Assembly (NCBI GenBank): GCA_903868245.1
Contig: CAIPUN010000154.1
Span: forward strand, 1-63,413
DNA: 63,413 nucleotides
From: an uncultured Sphingomonadales bacterium
GTDB lineage: Bacteria; Pseudomonadota; Alphaproteobacteria; Sphingomonadales; Sphingomonadaceae
Direction: 5' to 3'
Part shown: positions 48,339 to 59,137 of the stretch, piece by piece
Layout: the number at the start of each line of letters is the position of its first letter
Numbering within the stretch: the stretch's first letter is position 1
Program-made: the position numbers and the translations under genes
The notes under the pieces: model-generated
What the model saw: only the letters and a program-made list of their open reading frames with translations
What the model was told of the DNA's origin: nothing
Database searches by the model: none

Positions 48339-49978
48339 GCTGTCTCCACTACTAAAACATCAACGATCGGTTTTTTACCTGTCCAGTTAACCGCAACACG
48401 GCGCACAGCCAAACGCACCGTTTCGCGCAACTTGTCATAATCACCGCGATGGTCATTTACCGCTTTAACAGCAGCGGCCGTGGCTTCTTCCAGAAAATCC
48501 TCAAGATCTTCTTCAATCGGCACACCGTGCAAACGAATCTCGGGGTTGCCCAGCATCCGGTCTTTTGCGTCCAAAGCGAAGGCGACGGAAATCAGACCAT
48601 ACCATGACAGGCGGCGGCGTTCGTTCAATGTTGCGCCGTCCGCGGCGATGATGGTGTCTCCATCGAGAATCAAACGGCCTGTGCGTTCCTTGCCGATGAT
48701 TTTTGGCTCTCCCGGCGCAAGCCGCACCACATCGCCATTGGATTGAACGACCGCTTTGGGAACGCCATGCGCCCGCGCAAAACGCGCCTGTTCAGCCATG
48801 TGGCGGCGTTCGCCATGGACGGGAATAAGAATTTCAGGTCGAACCCAGTCATAAAGCGCGGCAAGTTCCGGTTGCCCAGGGTGACCGGAGACATGCACAT
48901 GTGCTTGCTTTTCGGTCACTGTCAGGATGTTGCGTTCCGCAAGTTTGTTCATGATTACACCAATGGCAATTTCATTGCCCGGTATCTGCTTGGACGAGAA
49001 AATTACCGTGTCGCCTTCTTGCAGCTTCACGGGGTGATTGCCCTCGGATATGCGCGCCAAAGCGGCGCGGGCTTCTCCCTGCCCGCCAGTCGCGACCACC
49101 ATAACATCGTGTCGTGGAAGACTATCGACGCTCTCCATATCCACGGTTTTGGGCATGTCTTTCAAATAGCCATTGGCCTGTGCGGCTTCAATAATCCGGT
49201 GGAGTGAGCGACCTGCAAAACATAAGGTGCGCCCGCTCTCACGCGCTACTTCTGCTAAAGTCTGCAACCGCGCAGCATTAGAGGCAAAGGTTGTGACAAC
49301 GACCCGGCCCTTGGCAGCCTTGACGGACTTCAGCAGGTCATCTTTAACACTGCCTTCGCTGCCGCTAGTTTCAGTATTGAACACATTAGTCGAATCGCAA
49401 ACCATCGCCAGCACGTTACTGTCGCCAATCGCGGTTAGCGCTTCTTGCGTTGATGGCGCCCCCAATACGGGGCTCGGGTCCAGTTTCCAGTCGCCCGTAT
49501 GGAAAATCTTTCCATAAGGCGTGGTGATGAGACAGGCGCTCATCTCAAGGATAGAGTGCGCTAAGGTGACGAATTTGAAGTCAAACGGCCCCAAGGAAAA
49601 GGCACCTTCCATAGGGATCACATTTAGCTCCACAATGTCAGCAATGCCTTCTTCTTCCAACTTGCCGCGAATGAGGGTTGCCGTGAACGGTGTGGCATAA
49701 AGTGGAACGCCCAAGTCGGCGGCAAAATAGGCGACTGCGCCAATGTGATCTTCATGGCCGTGGGTCAGCACAATACCCAGAAGGTCCTTTTTGCGCTTTT
49801 CAATAAATTCGAGATCAGGCAGGACAAGGTCAATTCCGGGATACTCCGAATTCGCAAATGTAAGGCCCAAGTCGACCATCACCCACTTGCCCTCGCAACC
49901 GTATAAATTGACGTTCATGCCAATTTCGTTGGACCCGCCAAGGGCGAGGAAGAGCAGTTCATTTTTTGGGGTCGTCAT
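48335..49978 (-). CDS. rnj: Ribonuclease J
   Basis: 547-aa metallo-beta-lactamase/beta-CASP ribonuclease that trims and degrades RNA with both 5'-3' exo and endo activity; in alphaproteobacteria it coexists with RNase E. The metal site is [10 protein letters not shown] (H73, H75, D77, H78). Further metal ligands lie in [11 protein letters not shown] and HTGDWKLD. The beta-CASP domain includes [17 protein letters not shown], and [29 protein letters not shown] closes the active site. The start ATG overlaps the coaX stop. Confidence 0.96.
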   Translation of the reverse strand: MTTPKNELLFLALGGSNEIGMNVNLYGCEGKWVMVDLGLTFANSEYPGIDLVLPDLEFIEKRKKDLLGIVLTHGHEDHIGAVAYFAADLGVPLYATPFTATLIRGKLEEEGIADIVELNVIPMEGAFSLGPFDFKFVTLAHSILEMSACLITTPYGKIFHTGDWKLDPSPVLGAPSTQEALTAIGDSNVLAMVCDSTNVFNTETSGSEGSVKDDLLKSVKAAKGRVVVTTFASNAARLQTLAEVARESGRTLCFAGRSLHRIIEAAQANGYLKDMPKTVDMESVDSLPRHDVMVVATGGQGEARAALARISEGNHPVKLQEGDTVIFSSKQIPGNEIAIGVIMNKLAERNILTVTEKQAHVHVSGHPGQPELAALYDWVRPEILIPVHGERRHMAEQARFARAHGVPKAVVQSNGDVVRLAPGEPKIIGKERTGRLILDGDTIIAADGATLNERRRLSWYGLISVAFALDAKDRMLGNPEIRLHGVPIEEDLEDFLEEATAAAVKAVNDHRGDYDKLRETVRLAVRRVAVNWTGKKPIVDVLVVETA

Positions 49979-50760
49979 GAGTTACTATCTCTATTCCTAT
50001 ATAAAAGCGCTAGCCCCCGCAGCGTCAAATCGGGCTCTACCCGGTCAAATAAATGGCCATGTTGCTGAAACAAGATAGCCAAACCGCCGGTTGCAATGAC
50101 CGATACTGGTTCGCCAATTTCAGCTTTCATCCGTGCGAGGATCCCTTCGATCATCGCCACATAGCCCCAATAGATGCCAATCTGCATTTGTCCAACAGTC
50201 GTTGTCCCAATGACGCTATCATTTGGTGGTGGTTCGATTGCAATTCGCGGTAACATCGCTGCCGCAGCATACAGCGCATCGAGGGACAAATTAACACCCG
50301 GTGCAATGCTGCCTCCGCGATACGAACCATCGGATCCAATATAATCAAATGTTGTGGCTGTACCAAAGCTGATGACGACTTTGTGCCCTTCGGCTAATGA
50401 ATGTGCCGCAATAGCATTGACCGCGCGATCCGCGCCGACGGCATGCGGCTCCGCCACACGCAATGGAATACCCCAACCAACGGCCCCGCGTCCGGCAACC
50501 AAGGCTTCAGTTCCAAAATAACGTGTCGCGAGCAACTGCAGATTGTGCAAGGCGCGCGGCACAACGGTCGCAATAATGACCGCTTTTATATCTGTGCGGT
50601 GAAAGCCAGCCATCTGAATCAATTGATCCAACCAAACCGCATATTCATCAGCCGTACGCCGTGCGTCGGTCGCTATGCGCCATCGCTGCACTATTTCACC
50701 GGCGTCATTGACCAATGCAAATTTCACATTGGTGTTACCTGTATCAATTGCGAGCAGCAT
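49975..50760 (-). CDS. coaX: Type III pantothenate kinase
   Basis: 261-aa ASKHA-fold kinase, first step of CoA synthesis, feedback-insensitive and dependent on a monovalent cation. Visible motifs are [15 protein letters not shown] (phosphate-1 loop), [33 protein letters not shown] and [19 protein letters not shown] 50760. It follows birA by 12 bases and is coupled to rnj by an ATGA overlap, giving the nuoN-birA-coaX-rnj order common in this order of bacteria. Confidence 0.96.
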   Translation of the reverse strand: MLLAIDTGNTNVKFALVNDAGEIVQRWRIATDARRTADEYAVWLDQLIQMAGFHRTDIKAVIIATVVPRALHNLQLLATRYFGTEALVAGRGAVGWGIPLRVAEPHAVGADRAVNAIAAHSLAEGHKVVISFGTATTFDYIGSDGSYRGGSIAPGVNLSLDALYAAAAMLPRIAIEPPPNDSVIGTTTVGQMQIGIYWGYVAMIEGILARMKAEIGEPVSVIATGGLAILFQQHGHLFDRVEPDLTLRGLALLYRNRDSNS

Positions 50761-50772
50761 AGCCGTTCCCTG

Positions 50773-51519
50773 CTAGATTAGAAAAACATCGGCCGCGTGA
50801 ATGGCACGAATTGAGCCATCCGCCAAGCGAAGGTGCAACGCACCATCATCATCTAGCCCAGCATATAGGCCATCGACTTGCGCGCCATCAGGTAGTTTCG
50901 CCGACAAGGCTGTACCGAGAGGATGAGCGTTCGCTTCCCAATGCCGGACAATGGAACCCAAGCCCGACATCCGCCAGACATCAAGATAGCGGGTGAACGC
51001 TTCGGCTAAGATCTCCAGTGCCGTTTGCGCATCGGGCGGCGTTGCGCCAAGCGTGCGCAGGTCGGACACCTTCCGCTCCAAATTTTGAGGGTGCCAGACA
51101 AGGTTCAGGCCAATACCCACAATAACTGCGTCAGACGCGCGCTCCAACAATATCCCGCATAATTTCGAACCATCATGCGCCATAATGTCATTGGGCCATT
51201 TCAGGAATATATCCACTTGCGGCGCCATATGTCGGACGGCGTCATAGGCAGCAACCGCGGTTACAAAAGCTAGCCCCGCGGGCGAAGGATCTGTGTCGCG
51301 CAAGCGCACAATAACGCTAGCAAAGAGGTTGCCCTTTGGGCTTTCCCAAATACGGCCAAGTCTCCCACGGCCACCATCTTGCGCGTCGGCACGAAGCCAT
51401 AACCCTTCGGGAGCGCCTTGCGCCGCCCGTATCAAGAGATCCGCGTTCGTTGACCCAGTGAGCGCGACTTCTTCAAAGATGGGTGTCAGAACAGCGCCCT
51501 CGCGGCATAAGCCGTCCAA
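50773..51519 (-). CDS. birA: Biotin-[acetyl-CoA-carboxylase] ligase
   Basis: 248-aa (at most) monofunctional biotin protein ligase that biotinylates the carboxylase carrier protein. The biotin/ATP loop is ADAQDGGRGRLGRIWESP, the KWPNDIM and CGILLERASDAVIVGIGLN motifs follow. There is no N-terminal helix-turn-helix, so it is not a repressor. The start is uncertain: TTG 51519 lies inside nuoN (34-base overlap), while a CTG at 51489 has GAGGG upstream. No in-frame ATG precedes the conserved TGSTNADLL. Confidence 0.92.
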   Translation of the reverse strand: MDGLCREGAVLTPIFEEVALTGSTNADLLIRAAQGAPEGLWLRADAQDGGRGRLGRIWESPKGNLFASVIVRLRDTDPSPAGLAFVTAVAAYDAVRHMAPQVDIFLKWPNDIMAHDGSKLCGILLERASDAVIVGIGLNLVWHPQNLERKVSDLRTLGATPPDAQTALEILAEAFTRYLDVWRMSGLGSIVRHWEANAHPLGTALSAKLPDGAQVDGLYAGLDDDGALHLRLADGSIRAIHAADVFLI

Positions 51520-52928
51520 ATGCCAAGCGCAGGTATCGTCAAATAGCCAATCGGTGAATTCGCAGCTGCCAAAACGCCGCCCGTCCAGACGAGAACCTTA
51601 TCATCGCTTTCGACAATCACATCCGCCGCATCATCAAAATACATGACTTTGACGACCTTCAGATAATAAAATGCGCCAATCACCGATGCTGTAATGCCGA
51701 TGACGGCCAGAGGCAGCAAGCCAGCAGCAACAGCGGCGTTAAATACCACAAGCTTGCCCCAGAAACCGAATAATGGCGGAATGCCAGCTAGGCTGAACAT
51801 AAAAATGGCCAACGCGGCCGCCAAGCCGGGACGCGTTTTGGATAGGCCGGATATGTCCGCAAACTCTTCACGATAGCCGCCTTCCTTATCCTTCAACTGC
51901 ATCAGACAGATGAAGCTGCCTAAGGTCATGGCAACATAGATGATAAGATACACCAGCATTGCTGAAATGCCCTGCTCCGTTCCCGTCGCAAGACCAATCA
52001 GAATGAAACCAACATTGTTGATCGAGCTATAGGCCATCAATCGCTTCAAATTTTGCTGCCCAATGGCACCGACGGCGCCGATGATAATCGACATCAACGC
52101 AACGGCGATAATGATTTGCTGCCACACCAATATTTGCGAGCCAAATGCCTCAAGCACAATGCGGATAGTCAGCGCAATCGCCGCAACCTTTGGCGCGCTG
52201 GCAAAGAATGCGGTGACAGGTGTTGGTGCACCTTCATACACGTCCGGCGTCCACATGTGGAAGGGCGCAGCGCTTATTTTAAACGCAAGGCCCGAGAGAA
52301 TAAACACGATGCCGAAGATCAAGCCCAAGCCAACCTCGGTATCCATAGCCACGCCGATAGCCGCAAAGCTTGTGGATCCAGCAAAGCCATAAACCAACGA
52401 TGCACCGAACAAGAGCATGCCACTGGCCAACGCGCCAAGAACGAAATATTTAAGCCCGGCTTCGGCTGAACGGCCATCAGAGCGTACAAAGCTTGCAAGG
52501 ACATAGGCGGACAAGCTTTGCAGCTCTAGACCGATATAAAGTGAAATCAGGTCCGTTGCCGACACCATTACGGCCATGCCAATGCAGGACAATAAGATAA
52601 GCACCGGATATTCGGCGCGCATGGCACCGGCATTTTCCAGGAAGCGAGGCGCAATCATCAAGGAGATTGCTGCCGCAATGAAGATCAGAATCTTTGAAAA
52701 ATTGCCAAATGCATCATTGATTAAAAGACCATCAAAAGCCGATGCATCTGTGGCATGCATCATTGAACTGATTACAAATGCAGAGGCTGCACCAAGCGCC
52801 GTAACTGCCAATATGCTAATCAAGCGACCGGCCTGCTCACGCCACGCAGCCAAAAGTAGCAGCGCGAGCGCAGAGAAGGTCAAAATGATTTCCGGACGGA
52901 GTAATACGAGAGAAGCGTTCAGTTCCAT
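51486..52928 (-). CDS. nuoN: NADH-quinone oxidoreductase subunit N
   Basis: 480-aa antiporter-like proton-pumping subunit of complex I. About 14 helices are visible; conserved regions include SLYIGLELQSLSAYVLAS with the pumping glutamate, FKISAAPFHMWTPDVYEGAP and LKRLMAYSSINNVGF with its lysine. The ATG at 52928 is two bases after the nuoM stop (an in-frame TTG at 52934 is rejected). It is the last nuo gene before birA. Confidence 0.95.
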   Translation of the reverse strand: MELNASLVLLRPEIILTFSALALLLLAAWREQAGRLISILAVTALGAASAFVISSMMHATDASAFDGLLINDAFGNFSKILIFIAAAISLMIAPRFLENAGAMRAEYPVLILLSCIGMAVMVSATDLISLYIGLELQSLSAYVLASFVRSDGRSAEAGLKYFVLGALASGMLLFGASLVYGFAGSTSFAAIGVAMDTEVGLGLIFGIVFILSGLAFKISAAPFHMWTPDVYEGAPTPVTAFFASAPKVAAIALTIRIVLEAFGSQILVWQQIIIAVALMSIIIGAVGAIGQQNLKRLMAYSSINNVGFILIGLATGTEQGISAMLVYLIIYVAMTLGSFICLMQLKDKEGGYREEFADISGLSKTRPGLAAALAIFMFSLAGIPPLFGFWGKLVVFNAAVAAGLLPLAVIGITASVIGAFYYLKVVKVMYFDDAADVIVESDDKVLVWTGGVLAAANSPIGYLTIPALGIWTAYAARALF

Positions 52929-52930
52929 TA

Positions 52931-54490
52931 TCAATGGCTCCCCTCAGCCATGTTTTTTTCTGCATCGTGCACAACGCGGTAACGAGCGGTAGTTGGGTCG
53001 ACTAATTTCAGCTTGCTGTCACCAACCGGTGCAGCACGTTCAATGCGGGCGACAATCGTTGCCACGTCGCGGCGGATGGGTGCCAGAAATGTTTCAGGAT
53101 AAACCCCCATCCACAAAACCACGACAGCAATAGGCGCCAAAAGCCACATTTCGCGGCCATTCACGTCCGACATCGCAGCGGCATCGGCATTGACCTGTGG
53201 CCCAAATGCAATGCGGCGGTAGAGATACAGCATATAGCCAGCGCCAAAGATAATACCCGTAGTCGCAATGAATGTGGCCCAGGTAGAAACCTTATACGCG
53301 CCGGCGAGACTCAAAAACTCACCTACAAATCCGCTGGTGCCGGGCAAGCCAACACTCGCCATGGTGAACAGCATGAACATTAAAGCATATTTGGGCATGT
53401 TGACGCTCAGTCCGCCATAACGGCTGATCTCACGCGTATGCAGGCGGTCGTAGATGACGCCGACGCATAAGAAGAGCGCGCCCGAAACGAGGCCATGGCT
53501 CAACATCACGATAATTGCGCCTTCAATGCCTTGTTGATTGAAGGTGAACAGGCCAACAGTTACAATCGCCATATGCGCGACCGATGAATAAGCGATGAGC
53601 TTTTTCATATCCTGCTGCACCAAGGCAACAAGCGAGGTGTAGACCACCGCGACCATCGACAGTCCAAAGACCAACGGAATCAAGTCGGCGCTCGCCTCCG
53701 GGAACATAGGCAAAGAGAAACGTAAGAAGCCATAGCCACCCATTTTCAAAAGAACACCCGCCAAAATCACGGAACCAGCGGTAGGCGCCTGAACGTGGGC
53801 ATCAGGCAACCATGTATGCACTGGCCACATGGGCATCTTTACCGCAAAGGATGCGAAAAAGGCGAACCATAGCCATTTCTGCGCTTCTGCAGGGAAATCA
53901 GTGTTCAGCAATGTTGGAATATCCGCAGTGCCCGCAAACTGGATCATCCACAGCATCGCGATCAGCATCACAAGCGATCCAAGCAGAGTATAGAGGAAGA
54001 ATTTGTACGATGCGTATATGCGGTCCTGCCCACCCCAGATGCCAATGATAAGATACATTGGGATTAGGCCAGCTTCAAAGAAGATATAAAACAGCAACAA
54101 ATCCTGCGCTGCAAAAACGCCAATCATCAGCGTTTCCATCAGCAGAAATGCCGCCATATATTCGCCGACGCGTTTCTGAATGGACGTCCAGCTTGCACCA
54201 ATACAAATCGGCATGAGGAACACCGATAACATGATCAACGTCAGCGCAATACCGTCAATGCCAAGGCGCCAGCCAATGGGCCCAAAGAGGTTAGCGCTTT
54301 CGGTAAACTGCCACTGCGCGCCCGCTGGGTCATAATTGAGCCAGAGCAGTACACCAAGAAGCAGATTCAATAATGTTGCCGATAATGCAATGATGCGCGC
54401 AAGTTCAGCGCGTACAAAAAGGCACAAGGCAGCTGCCGCCACCGGAATGGCCAACATGATCGAAAGGACAGGAATATCTGCGGCGTTCAT
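52931..54490 (-). CDS. nuoM: NADH-quinone oxidoreductase subunit M
   Basis: 519-aa antiporter-like subunit. LLFYIFFEAGLIPMYLIIG carries the key glutamate; FAVKMPMWPVHTWLPDAHVQAPT and DMKKLIAYSSVAHM are the channel lysine regions. Start ATG 54490 shares a base with the nuoL stop (TAATG). Both partners are tightly coupled. Confidence 0.96.
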   Translation of the reverse strand: MNAADIPVLSIMLAIPVAAAALCLFVRAELARIIALSATLLNLLLGVLLWLNYDPAGAQWQFTESANLFGPIGWRLGIDGIALTLIMLSVFLMPICIGASWTSIQKRVGEYMAAFLLMETLMIGVFAAQDLLLFYIFFEAGLIPMYLIIGIWGGQDRIYASYKFFLYTLLGSLVMLIAMLWMIQFAGTADIPTLLNTDFPAEAQKWLWFAFFASFAVKMPMWPVHTWLPDAHVQAPTAGSVILAGVLLKMGGYGFLRFSLPMFPEASADLIPLVFGLSMVAVVYTSLVALVQQDMKKLIAYSSVAHMAIVTVGLFTFNQQGIEGAIIVMLSHGLVSGALFLCVGVIYDRLHTREISRYGGLSVNMPKYALMFMLFTMASVGLPGTSGFVGEFLSLAGAYKVSTWATFIATTGIIFGAGYMLYLYRRIAFGPQVNADAAAMSDVNGREMWLLAPIAVVVLWMGVYPETFLAPIRRDVATIVARIERAAPVGDSKLKLVDPTTARYRVVHDAEKNMAEGSH

Positions 54491-56520
54491 TATGCTCTCA
54501 CCATCATCCAGCTAACCGCGATGACTAAGCCAAGAAGCATCACAAGCGCATAAGTATAAAGATAACCCGACTGCATCCGCACAGCCAATTTGCTGCCGAA
54601 GGACACCAAAGCAGCCGAACCATTGGGGCCAAAGCGGTCAATGATCCCGATGTCACCTTGCTTCCAGAACAGGCGGCCGAACCAGAATGCGGGGCGCACG
54701 AACAAGAAGTTGTACAGCTCGTCAAAATACCATTTGTTCAGGAAGAAACGGTAAATCGGCGCAAAGGTCGTGGCCAGACGTTTTGGTGCATCATTCGAAC
54801 GTTGATACATGAAATAGGCCGTCGCCAGGCCAATGAGCATGGCCACGGTCGACGACAATTTTACCCATAACGGCACTTCGTGCATCGCATGCATCAAATG
54901 CGTGTTGAAATAGAGCGTGCTGTTTGCCCAGAATGCCGCGCCTGCCTCCGCATAAATAAACGCATGACGGAAGACAAAGCCAGCAAATACGGCACCTATA
55001 GTCAGCAATGCTAGAGGTATCAGCATCGGCCATGGGCTTTCATGCGGATGATAGCCCGCCGTTCCGTCACTGGACGTATCATGAGCATGAGCGTCATGTG
55101 CATGCTCATGATGTTCATGCACTGCGTGCTGGATATGCTCGGATTGCTCCCAGCGTGGTTTTCCAAAGAATGTCAGAAACATCAGGCGCCAGCTATAGAA
55201 GCTGGTGAGCAATGCTGCGATCACGCCGATCGCAAAGCCATACATATGATAGGTAGATTCACTCGCGAACGCAGCCTCTATGATGGCATCCTTAGAATAA
55301 AAGCCCGCAAAGCCACCAACACCAAGAATACCAACACCGGTAATCGCCAGTGTCCCGGCCATCATAGCCCAGAATGTCAGCGGGATATGTTTCCGCAAAC
55401 CACCATAATAACGCATATCCTGTTCATGATGCATCGCGTGGATGACTGAGCCCGCGCCCAAGAACAGCAGCGCCTTAAAAAAGGCGTGCGTGAACAGGTG
55501 GAACATCGCGGCACCATAAGCGCCGGTACCGGCAGCAAAGAACATATAGCCCAGTTGTGAGCAGGTGGAATACGCGATGACGCGTTTGATATCGGTTTGC
55601 ACGAGGCCAACCGTTGCAGCAAATAATGCGGTCGTCGCACCAACTATTGTAACCACGTCCAACGCGAACTGGCTCGTTTCAAACAAGGGCGACAGACGGC
55701 ACACCATGAATACGCCTGCGGTCACCATGGTCGCCGCATGGATCAGCGCCGAAACAGGCGTTGGCCCTTCCATCGCGTCCGGCAACCATGTGTGCAGGCC
55801 AAGTTGCGCCGATTTGCCCATCGCACCGATAAACAGCAAAATGCACAGCAAGCTCATGGTATCGACGCGCAGCCCCAAAAAGCCGATGCTTGAACCGACC
55901 TTATCCGGTGCGGCCGCCAATATCTCCGGGATCGACACGGTGCCAAACAACCAGAATATGCCGAAAATGCCGAGCATGAAACCAAGGTCGCCAACGCGGT
56001 TGACGACGAATGCTTTGATCGCCGCCGCATTTGCGCTGGGTTTCTTGTACCAGAAACCAATCAGTAAATAAGACGCAAGGCCGACGCCTTCCCATCCAAA
56101 GAACATTTGCACCAAATTATTGGCCGTCACCAACATTAACATCGCAAAGGTAAACAACGACAGATAGGCAAAAAAGCGCGGTTGATCGGGATCTTCCTCC
56201 ATATAGCCCCAGCTATAGAGATGGACGAGCGCCGACACGCTGGTGATGACCACAAGCATGATTGCTGTCAGCGCATCAACGCGCAATTCCCAGTCAAAGG
56301 TCAGATCGCCAGACTGCACCCATGTCATCACGGGTTGTACATAAGCGGTTTCAGTGCCGTTCAGGAAACCAATGAAAATTGGCCAGCTCAGGAACGCGGC
56401 AATAAACAGACCTAGGGTGGTAATTGTCTTTGCTGCCAACGCGCCAATGAAACGCTGCCCAAGCCCAGCTATAAGTGCAGCAAGAAGCGGTAGGAAAACA
56501 ATGATATGGATTGCGGTCAC
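54490..56520 (-). CDS. nuoL: NADH-quinone oxidoreductase subunit L
   Basis: 676-aa antiporter-like subunit with a long C-terminal lateral helix that spans the membrane arm. Conserved blocks are [48 protein letters not shown] and [19 protein letters not shown] histidine-rich insert (residues about 460-496, eleven histidines in about 34 positions) lies in the loop before the last helices. Start is GTG at 56520 with GGGGTAA upstream. Confidence 0.95.
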   Translation of the reverse strand: MTAIHIIVFLPLLAALIAGLGQRFIGALAAKTITTLGLFIAAFLSWPIFIGFLNGTETAYVQPVMTWVQSGDLTFDWELRVDALTAIMLVVITSVSALVHLYSWGYMEEDPDQPRFFAYLSLFTFAMLMLVTANNLVQMFFGWEGVGLASYLLIGFWYKKPSANAAAIKAFVVNRVGDLGFMLGIFGIFWLFGTVSIPEILAAAPDKVGSSIGFLGLRVDTMSLLCILLFIGAMGKSAQLGLHTWLPDAMEGPTPVSALIHAATMVTAGVFMVCRLSPLFETSQFALDVVTIVGATTALFAATVGLVQTDIKRVIAYSTCSQLGYMFFAAGTGAYGAAMFHLFTHAFFKALLFLGAGSVIHAMHHEQDMRYYGGLRKHIPLTFWAMMAGTLAITGVGILGVGGFAGFYSKDAIIEAAFASESTYHMYGFAIGVIAALLTSFYSWRLMFLTFFGKPRWEQSEHIQHAVHEHHEHAHDAHAHDTSSDGTAGYHPHESPWPMLIPLALLTIGAVFAGFVFRHAFIYAEAGAAFWANSTLYFNTHLMHAMHEVPLWVKLSSTVAMLIGLATAYFMYQRSNDAPKRLATTFAPIYRFFLNKWYFDELYNFLFVRPAFWFGRLFWKQGDIGIIDRFGPNGSAALVSFGSKLAVRMQSGYLYTYALVMLLGLVIAVSWMMVRA

Positions 56521-56526
56521 TGGATG

Positions 56527-56832
56527 TTACCCCTTCATCCGGTTGACGTCGTCAACGGCAATGGTGCCACGACCGCGGAAATAGATAACCAATATCGCAA
56601 GACCAATCGCGGCCTCACCCGCCGCAACGGTCAACACGAACATGGCGAAGATTTGCCCCGTTAGGTCGCCCAAAAATACGCTGAACGCCACCAGGTTGAT
56701 ATTCACCGCAAGCAGTATGAGTTCAATCGCCATCAGAATGATGATGACATTTTTCCTGTTCAGGAAAATGCCAAGGACGCCCATCACGAACAGGATGCTG
56801 CTGACCACGAGATAATGTTCGATACCAATCAC
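56527..56832 (-). CDS. nuoK: NADH-quinone oxidoreductase subunit K
   Basis: 101-aa three-helix subunit. The buried glutamates of complex I subunit K are in [16 protein letters not shown] and [13 protein letters not shown]. It starts with GTG at 56832, overlapping the nuoJ stop as GTGA, and is followed by nuoL after 6 bases. Confidence 0.96.
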   Translation of the reverse strand: MIGIEHYLVVSSILFVMGVLGIFLNRKNVIIILMAIELILLAVNINLVAFSVFLGDLTGQIFAMFVLTVAAGEAAIGLAILVIYFRGRGTIAVDDVNRMKG

Positions 56833-57449
56833 AGCTCAATCCCCTGCCCGCTGGGCTGATTAACATTGCGCGTTGCGTCTTCTGGACGGCGCTGAACCTG
56901 GCTGCTGATATTTTGGCCGCGTGTGCCGTGGCTGCGGCGGTGCGTCAGGACGATGGCACCAACCATCGCAACCAACAGGATCAAGCCTGCCGTTTCGAAT
57001 AAGAAGACATATTTGCTATACAGCAAGGCGCCAATCGCTTCGATATTCGGCACTGTCGCTGATACGGAAGCTGCCCCAGCCTCAGGCGTGCCCAGCTTCA
57101 CAGCACCAGCCTGATACGCACCGATACCCAGCACCAGTTCAGCCACCAATACGATTGCCAGTAACAACCCAAGCGGTACATTTTTGATGAACCCTGCACG
57201 CAATTCGGCAAAATCAATGTCGAGCATCATAACCACGAACAGGAACAACACGGCAACCGCGCCGACATAGACAATGACTAATAACATCGCGATGAACTCT
57301 GCACCGATTAGTACCATAAGCCCTGCTGCGTTAAAGAAGGCAACAATCAACCAAAGCACGCTGTGTACCGGATTGCGGGCAAATATAACCATCGCGGCTG
57401 ACGCTATGACGATGCTTGCGAAGATATAGAAAGAGACAAGTTGGATCAT
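56829..57449 (-). CDS. nuoJ: NADH-quinone oxidoreductase subunit J
   Basis: 206-aa membrane subunit with five helices. Family features are [20 protein letters not shown] and [19 protein letters not shown], the pi-bulge region that gates proton pumping. A hydrophilic C-terminal tail (about 170-206) is longer than in E. coli. It is separated from nuoI upstream by 156 bases holding an 86-bp palindromic repeat, the only large gap in this part of the operon. Confidence 0.95.
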   Translation of the reverse strand: MIQLVSFYIFASIVIASAAMVIFARNPVHSVLWLIVAFFNAAGLMVLIGAEFIAMLLVIVYVGAVAVLFLFVVMMLDIDFAELRAGFIKNVPLGLLLAIVLVAELVLGIGAYQAGAVKLGTPEAGAASVSATVPNIEAIGALLYSKYVFLFETAGLILLVAMVGAIVLTHRRSHGTRGQNISSQVQRRPEDATRNVNQPSGQGIEL

Positions 57450-57474
57450 ACCAACACCTCACATAGTATCAAAG

Positions 57475-57560
57475 CGTCGCACCAGCGTAGGCTGCTGCCT
57501 ATCTCGCCTCGCGTTCTCGACGGACATACGTAATGGTCCCCAGCCTGCGCTGGGGCGACG
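57475..57560. repeat. 86-bp palindromic repeat, copy A (nuoI-nuoJ gap)
   Basis: Carries CAGC-gtag-GCTG on the left and a perfect CCCCAGC-ctgc-GCTGGGG hairpin on the right (about 57538-57555). It aligns with copy B (62604-62689) over its whole length, with the two ends nearly identical and the centre variable. Lies within the nuo operon, between the nuoI stop and the nuoJ start. Confidence 0.8.
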
Positions 57561-57605
57561 ATATTTTTGTTTATGCAGGTCAGCCCTTGAGTCATGCCAG
57601 CGCCC

Positions 57606-58094
57606 TTAACGAGAGGGTGCATCGGCGGCAAGGTTCGCGGCAATCGCCCGTTCCCATTTCGCGCCGTTGTCGAGGAGCTTGGCCTTGTCATAGAGCAATT
57701 CCTCACGCGTTTCTGTTGCGAACTCTAGGTTCGGACCTTCTACAATGGCATCGACTGGGCATGCTTCTTGGCAAAAGCCGCAGTAAATGCACTTGGTCAT
57801 ATCAATGTCATAGCGCGTGGTCCGACGGCTGCCGTCGTCGCGTGGTTCGGACTCGATAGTAATGGCCAAAGCGGGACAAACCGCCTCACATAATTTACAC
57901 GCGATGCAGCGTTCTTCTCCATTGGGATAACGACGCAGCGCATGCTCGCCACGAAAACGCGGGCTCAACGGGTTCTTTTCAAACGGATAGTTGATCGTCG
58001 CCTTACGCTTGAAGAAATATTTCAAGGTCAGCATGTGTGCCTTGACGAATTCCCACAAAGTGAAGCTTTTGATGAGATGCGTGATCGTGGTCAT
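57606..58094 (-). CDS. nuoI: NADH-quinone oxidoreductase subunit I
   Basis: 162-aa peripheral-arm subunit carrying two [4Fe-4S] clusters (N6a, N6b) in [12 protein letters not shown] and [12 protein letters not shown]; it hands electrons toward the quinone site. The ATG at 58094 overlaps the nuoH stop (ATGA), and earlier in-frame codons are rejected. The N-terminal amphipathic segment [20 protein letters not shown] is typical. Confidence 0.96.
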   Translation of the reverse strand: MTTITHLIKSFTLWEFVKAHMLTLKYFFKRKATINYPFEKNPLSPRFRGEHALRRYPNGEERCIACKLCEAVCPALAITIESEPRDDGSRRTTRYDIDMTKCIYCGFCQEACPVDAIVEGPNLEFATETREELLYDKAKLLDNGAKWERAIAANLAADAPSR

Positions 58095-59137
58095 GCGAAA
58101 TGTCCTGTGAACATAAGATAGCCGCTCACCAGGAATACCCAGAAGAGCGAGATTGGCAGGAACACTTTCCAACCCAGACGCATCAGCTGATCATAACGGT
58201 AACGCGGTACAGTTGCCTTTACCCATGCGAAGATGAAGAACATCAGCAGGATTTTGGCAAAGAACCAGATAATGCCTGGGACGGCGTACAATGGCGCCCA
58301 GTCAACCGGTGGTAAATATCCACCCCAGAACAGGATCACATTCAGCGCGCACATTAACAGGACGTTGGCATATTCACCCAACCAGAACAAAGCAAAGGCC
58401 ATGGAGGAATATTCAGTTTGATAACCGGCAACCAGCTCGCTTTCCGCCTCTGTCAAATCGAACGGCGCACGTGCCGTTTCCGCCATCGAACTGATGAGAA
58501 ACATCACCGCAATCGGGAACAACAAGGGGTTAAACGCATAAGCGTTGATAAAGTCAAAAATGTGTCCTCGTTGCCCCTCGACAATACCGCCGACGTTGAA
58601 CGTACCCGCCCAAAGGACGACGCAAATCAAGATGAAGCCAATGGACACTTCATAGGAAATCATCTGCGCAGCGGCGCGCATAGCCGAATAAAATGGATAT
58701 TTGGAGTTGGATGCCCAGCCCGCAATAACCACGCCATAGACACCAAGGCTGCTGATCGCGAGGATATAGAGCAAGCCAACATTGATGTTGGACAGCACCA
58801 CGCCGTCGGCGAACGGAATGACGGCCCAAGCCATCAAAGCGACGGTGAAGGTGATGATCGGCGCAATCAGGAACAAGCCACGGTTCGATGCGCTTGGGAT
58901 AATGGTTTCTTGCAAGAACACCTTCAAACCATCGGCGAAAGATTGCAATATACCGAAAGGTCCGACGACATTGGGCCCCCGACGCAGTGCGAAAGCGGCC
59001 CATAATTTACGTTCCGCATAAATGATAAGCGCGACGGCCAGCATCAGCGGCAATGCAATAAGCAAAATGCCCGCAATAGTAGCAGTGAACCATGCAGCTT
59101 CGTAACTCATGCCAAGGTTTTGGAAGAAGGATGTCAT
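58091..59137 (-). CDS. nuoH: NADH-quinone oxidoreductase subunit H
   Basis: 348-aa membrane subunit that forms the quinone chamber at the junction of the two arms. Eight helices; [20 protein letters not shown] and [20 protein letters not shown] are the signature loops. ATG 59137 overlaps the nuoG stop as ATGA; codons to 59212 are rejected. Confidence 0.96.
   Translation of the reverse strand: MTSFFQNLGMSYEAAWFTATIAGILLIALPLMLAVALIIYAERKLWAAFALRRGPNVVGPFGILQSFADGLKVFLQETIIPSASNRGLFLIAPIITFTVALMAWAVIPFADGVVLSNINVGLLYILAISSLGVYGVVIAGWASNSKYPFYSAMRAAAQMISYEVSIGFILICVVLWAGTFNVGGIVEGQRGHIFDFINAYAFNPLLFPIAVMFLISSMAETARAPFDLTEAESELVAGYQTEYSSMAFALFWLGEYANVLLMCALNVILFWGGYLPPVDWAPLYAVPGIIWFFAKILLMFFIFAWVKATVPRYRYDQLMRLGWKVFLPISLFWVFLVSGYLMFTGHFA

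Noticed and set aside
54480-55150. CRISPR-like or tandem repeat signal in the CAT/CATG-rich part of nuoL
   Set aside because: It is the codon pattern of the histidine-rich loop (CAT/CAC) in nuoL, with no direct repeats of fixed spacing.
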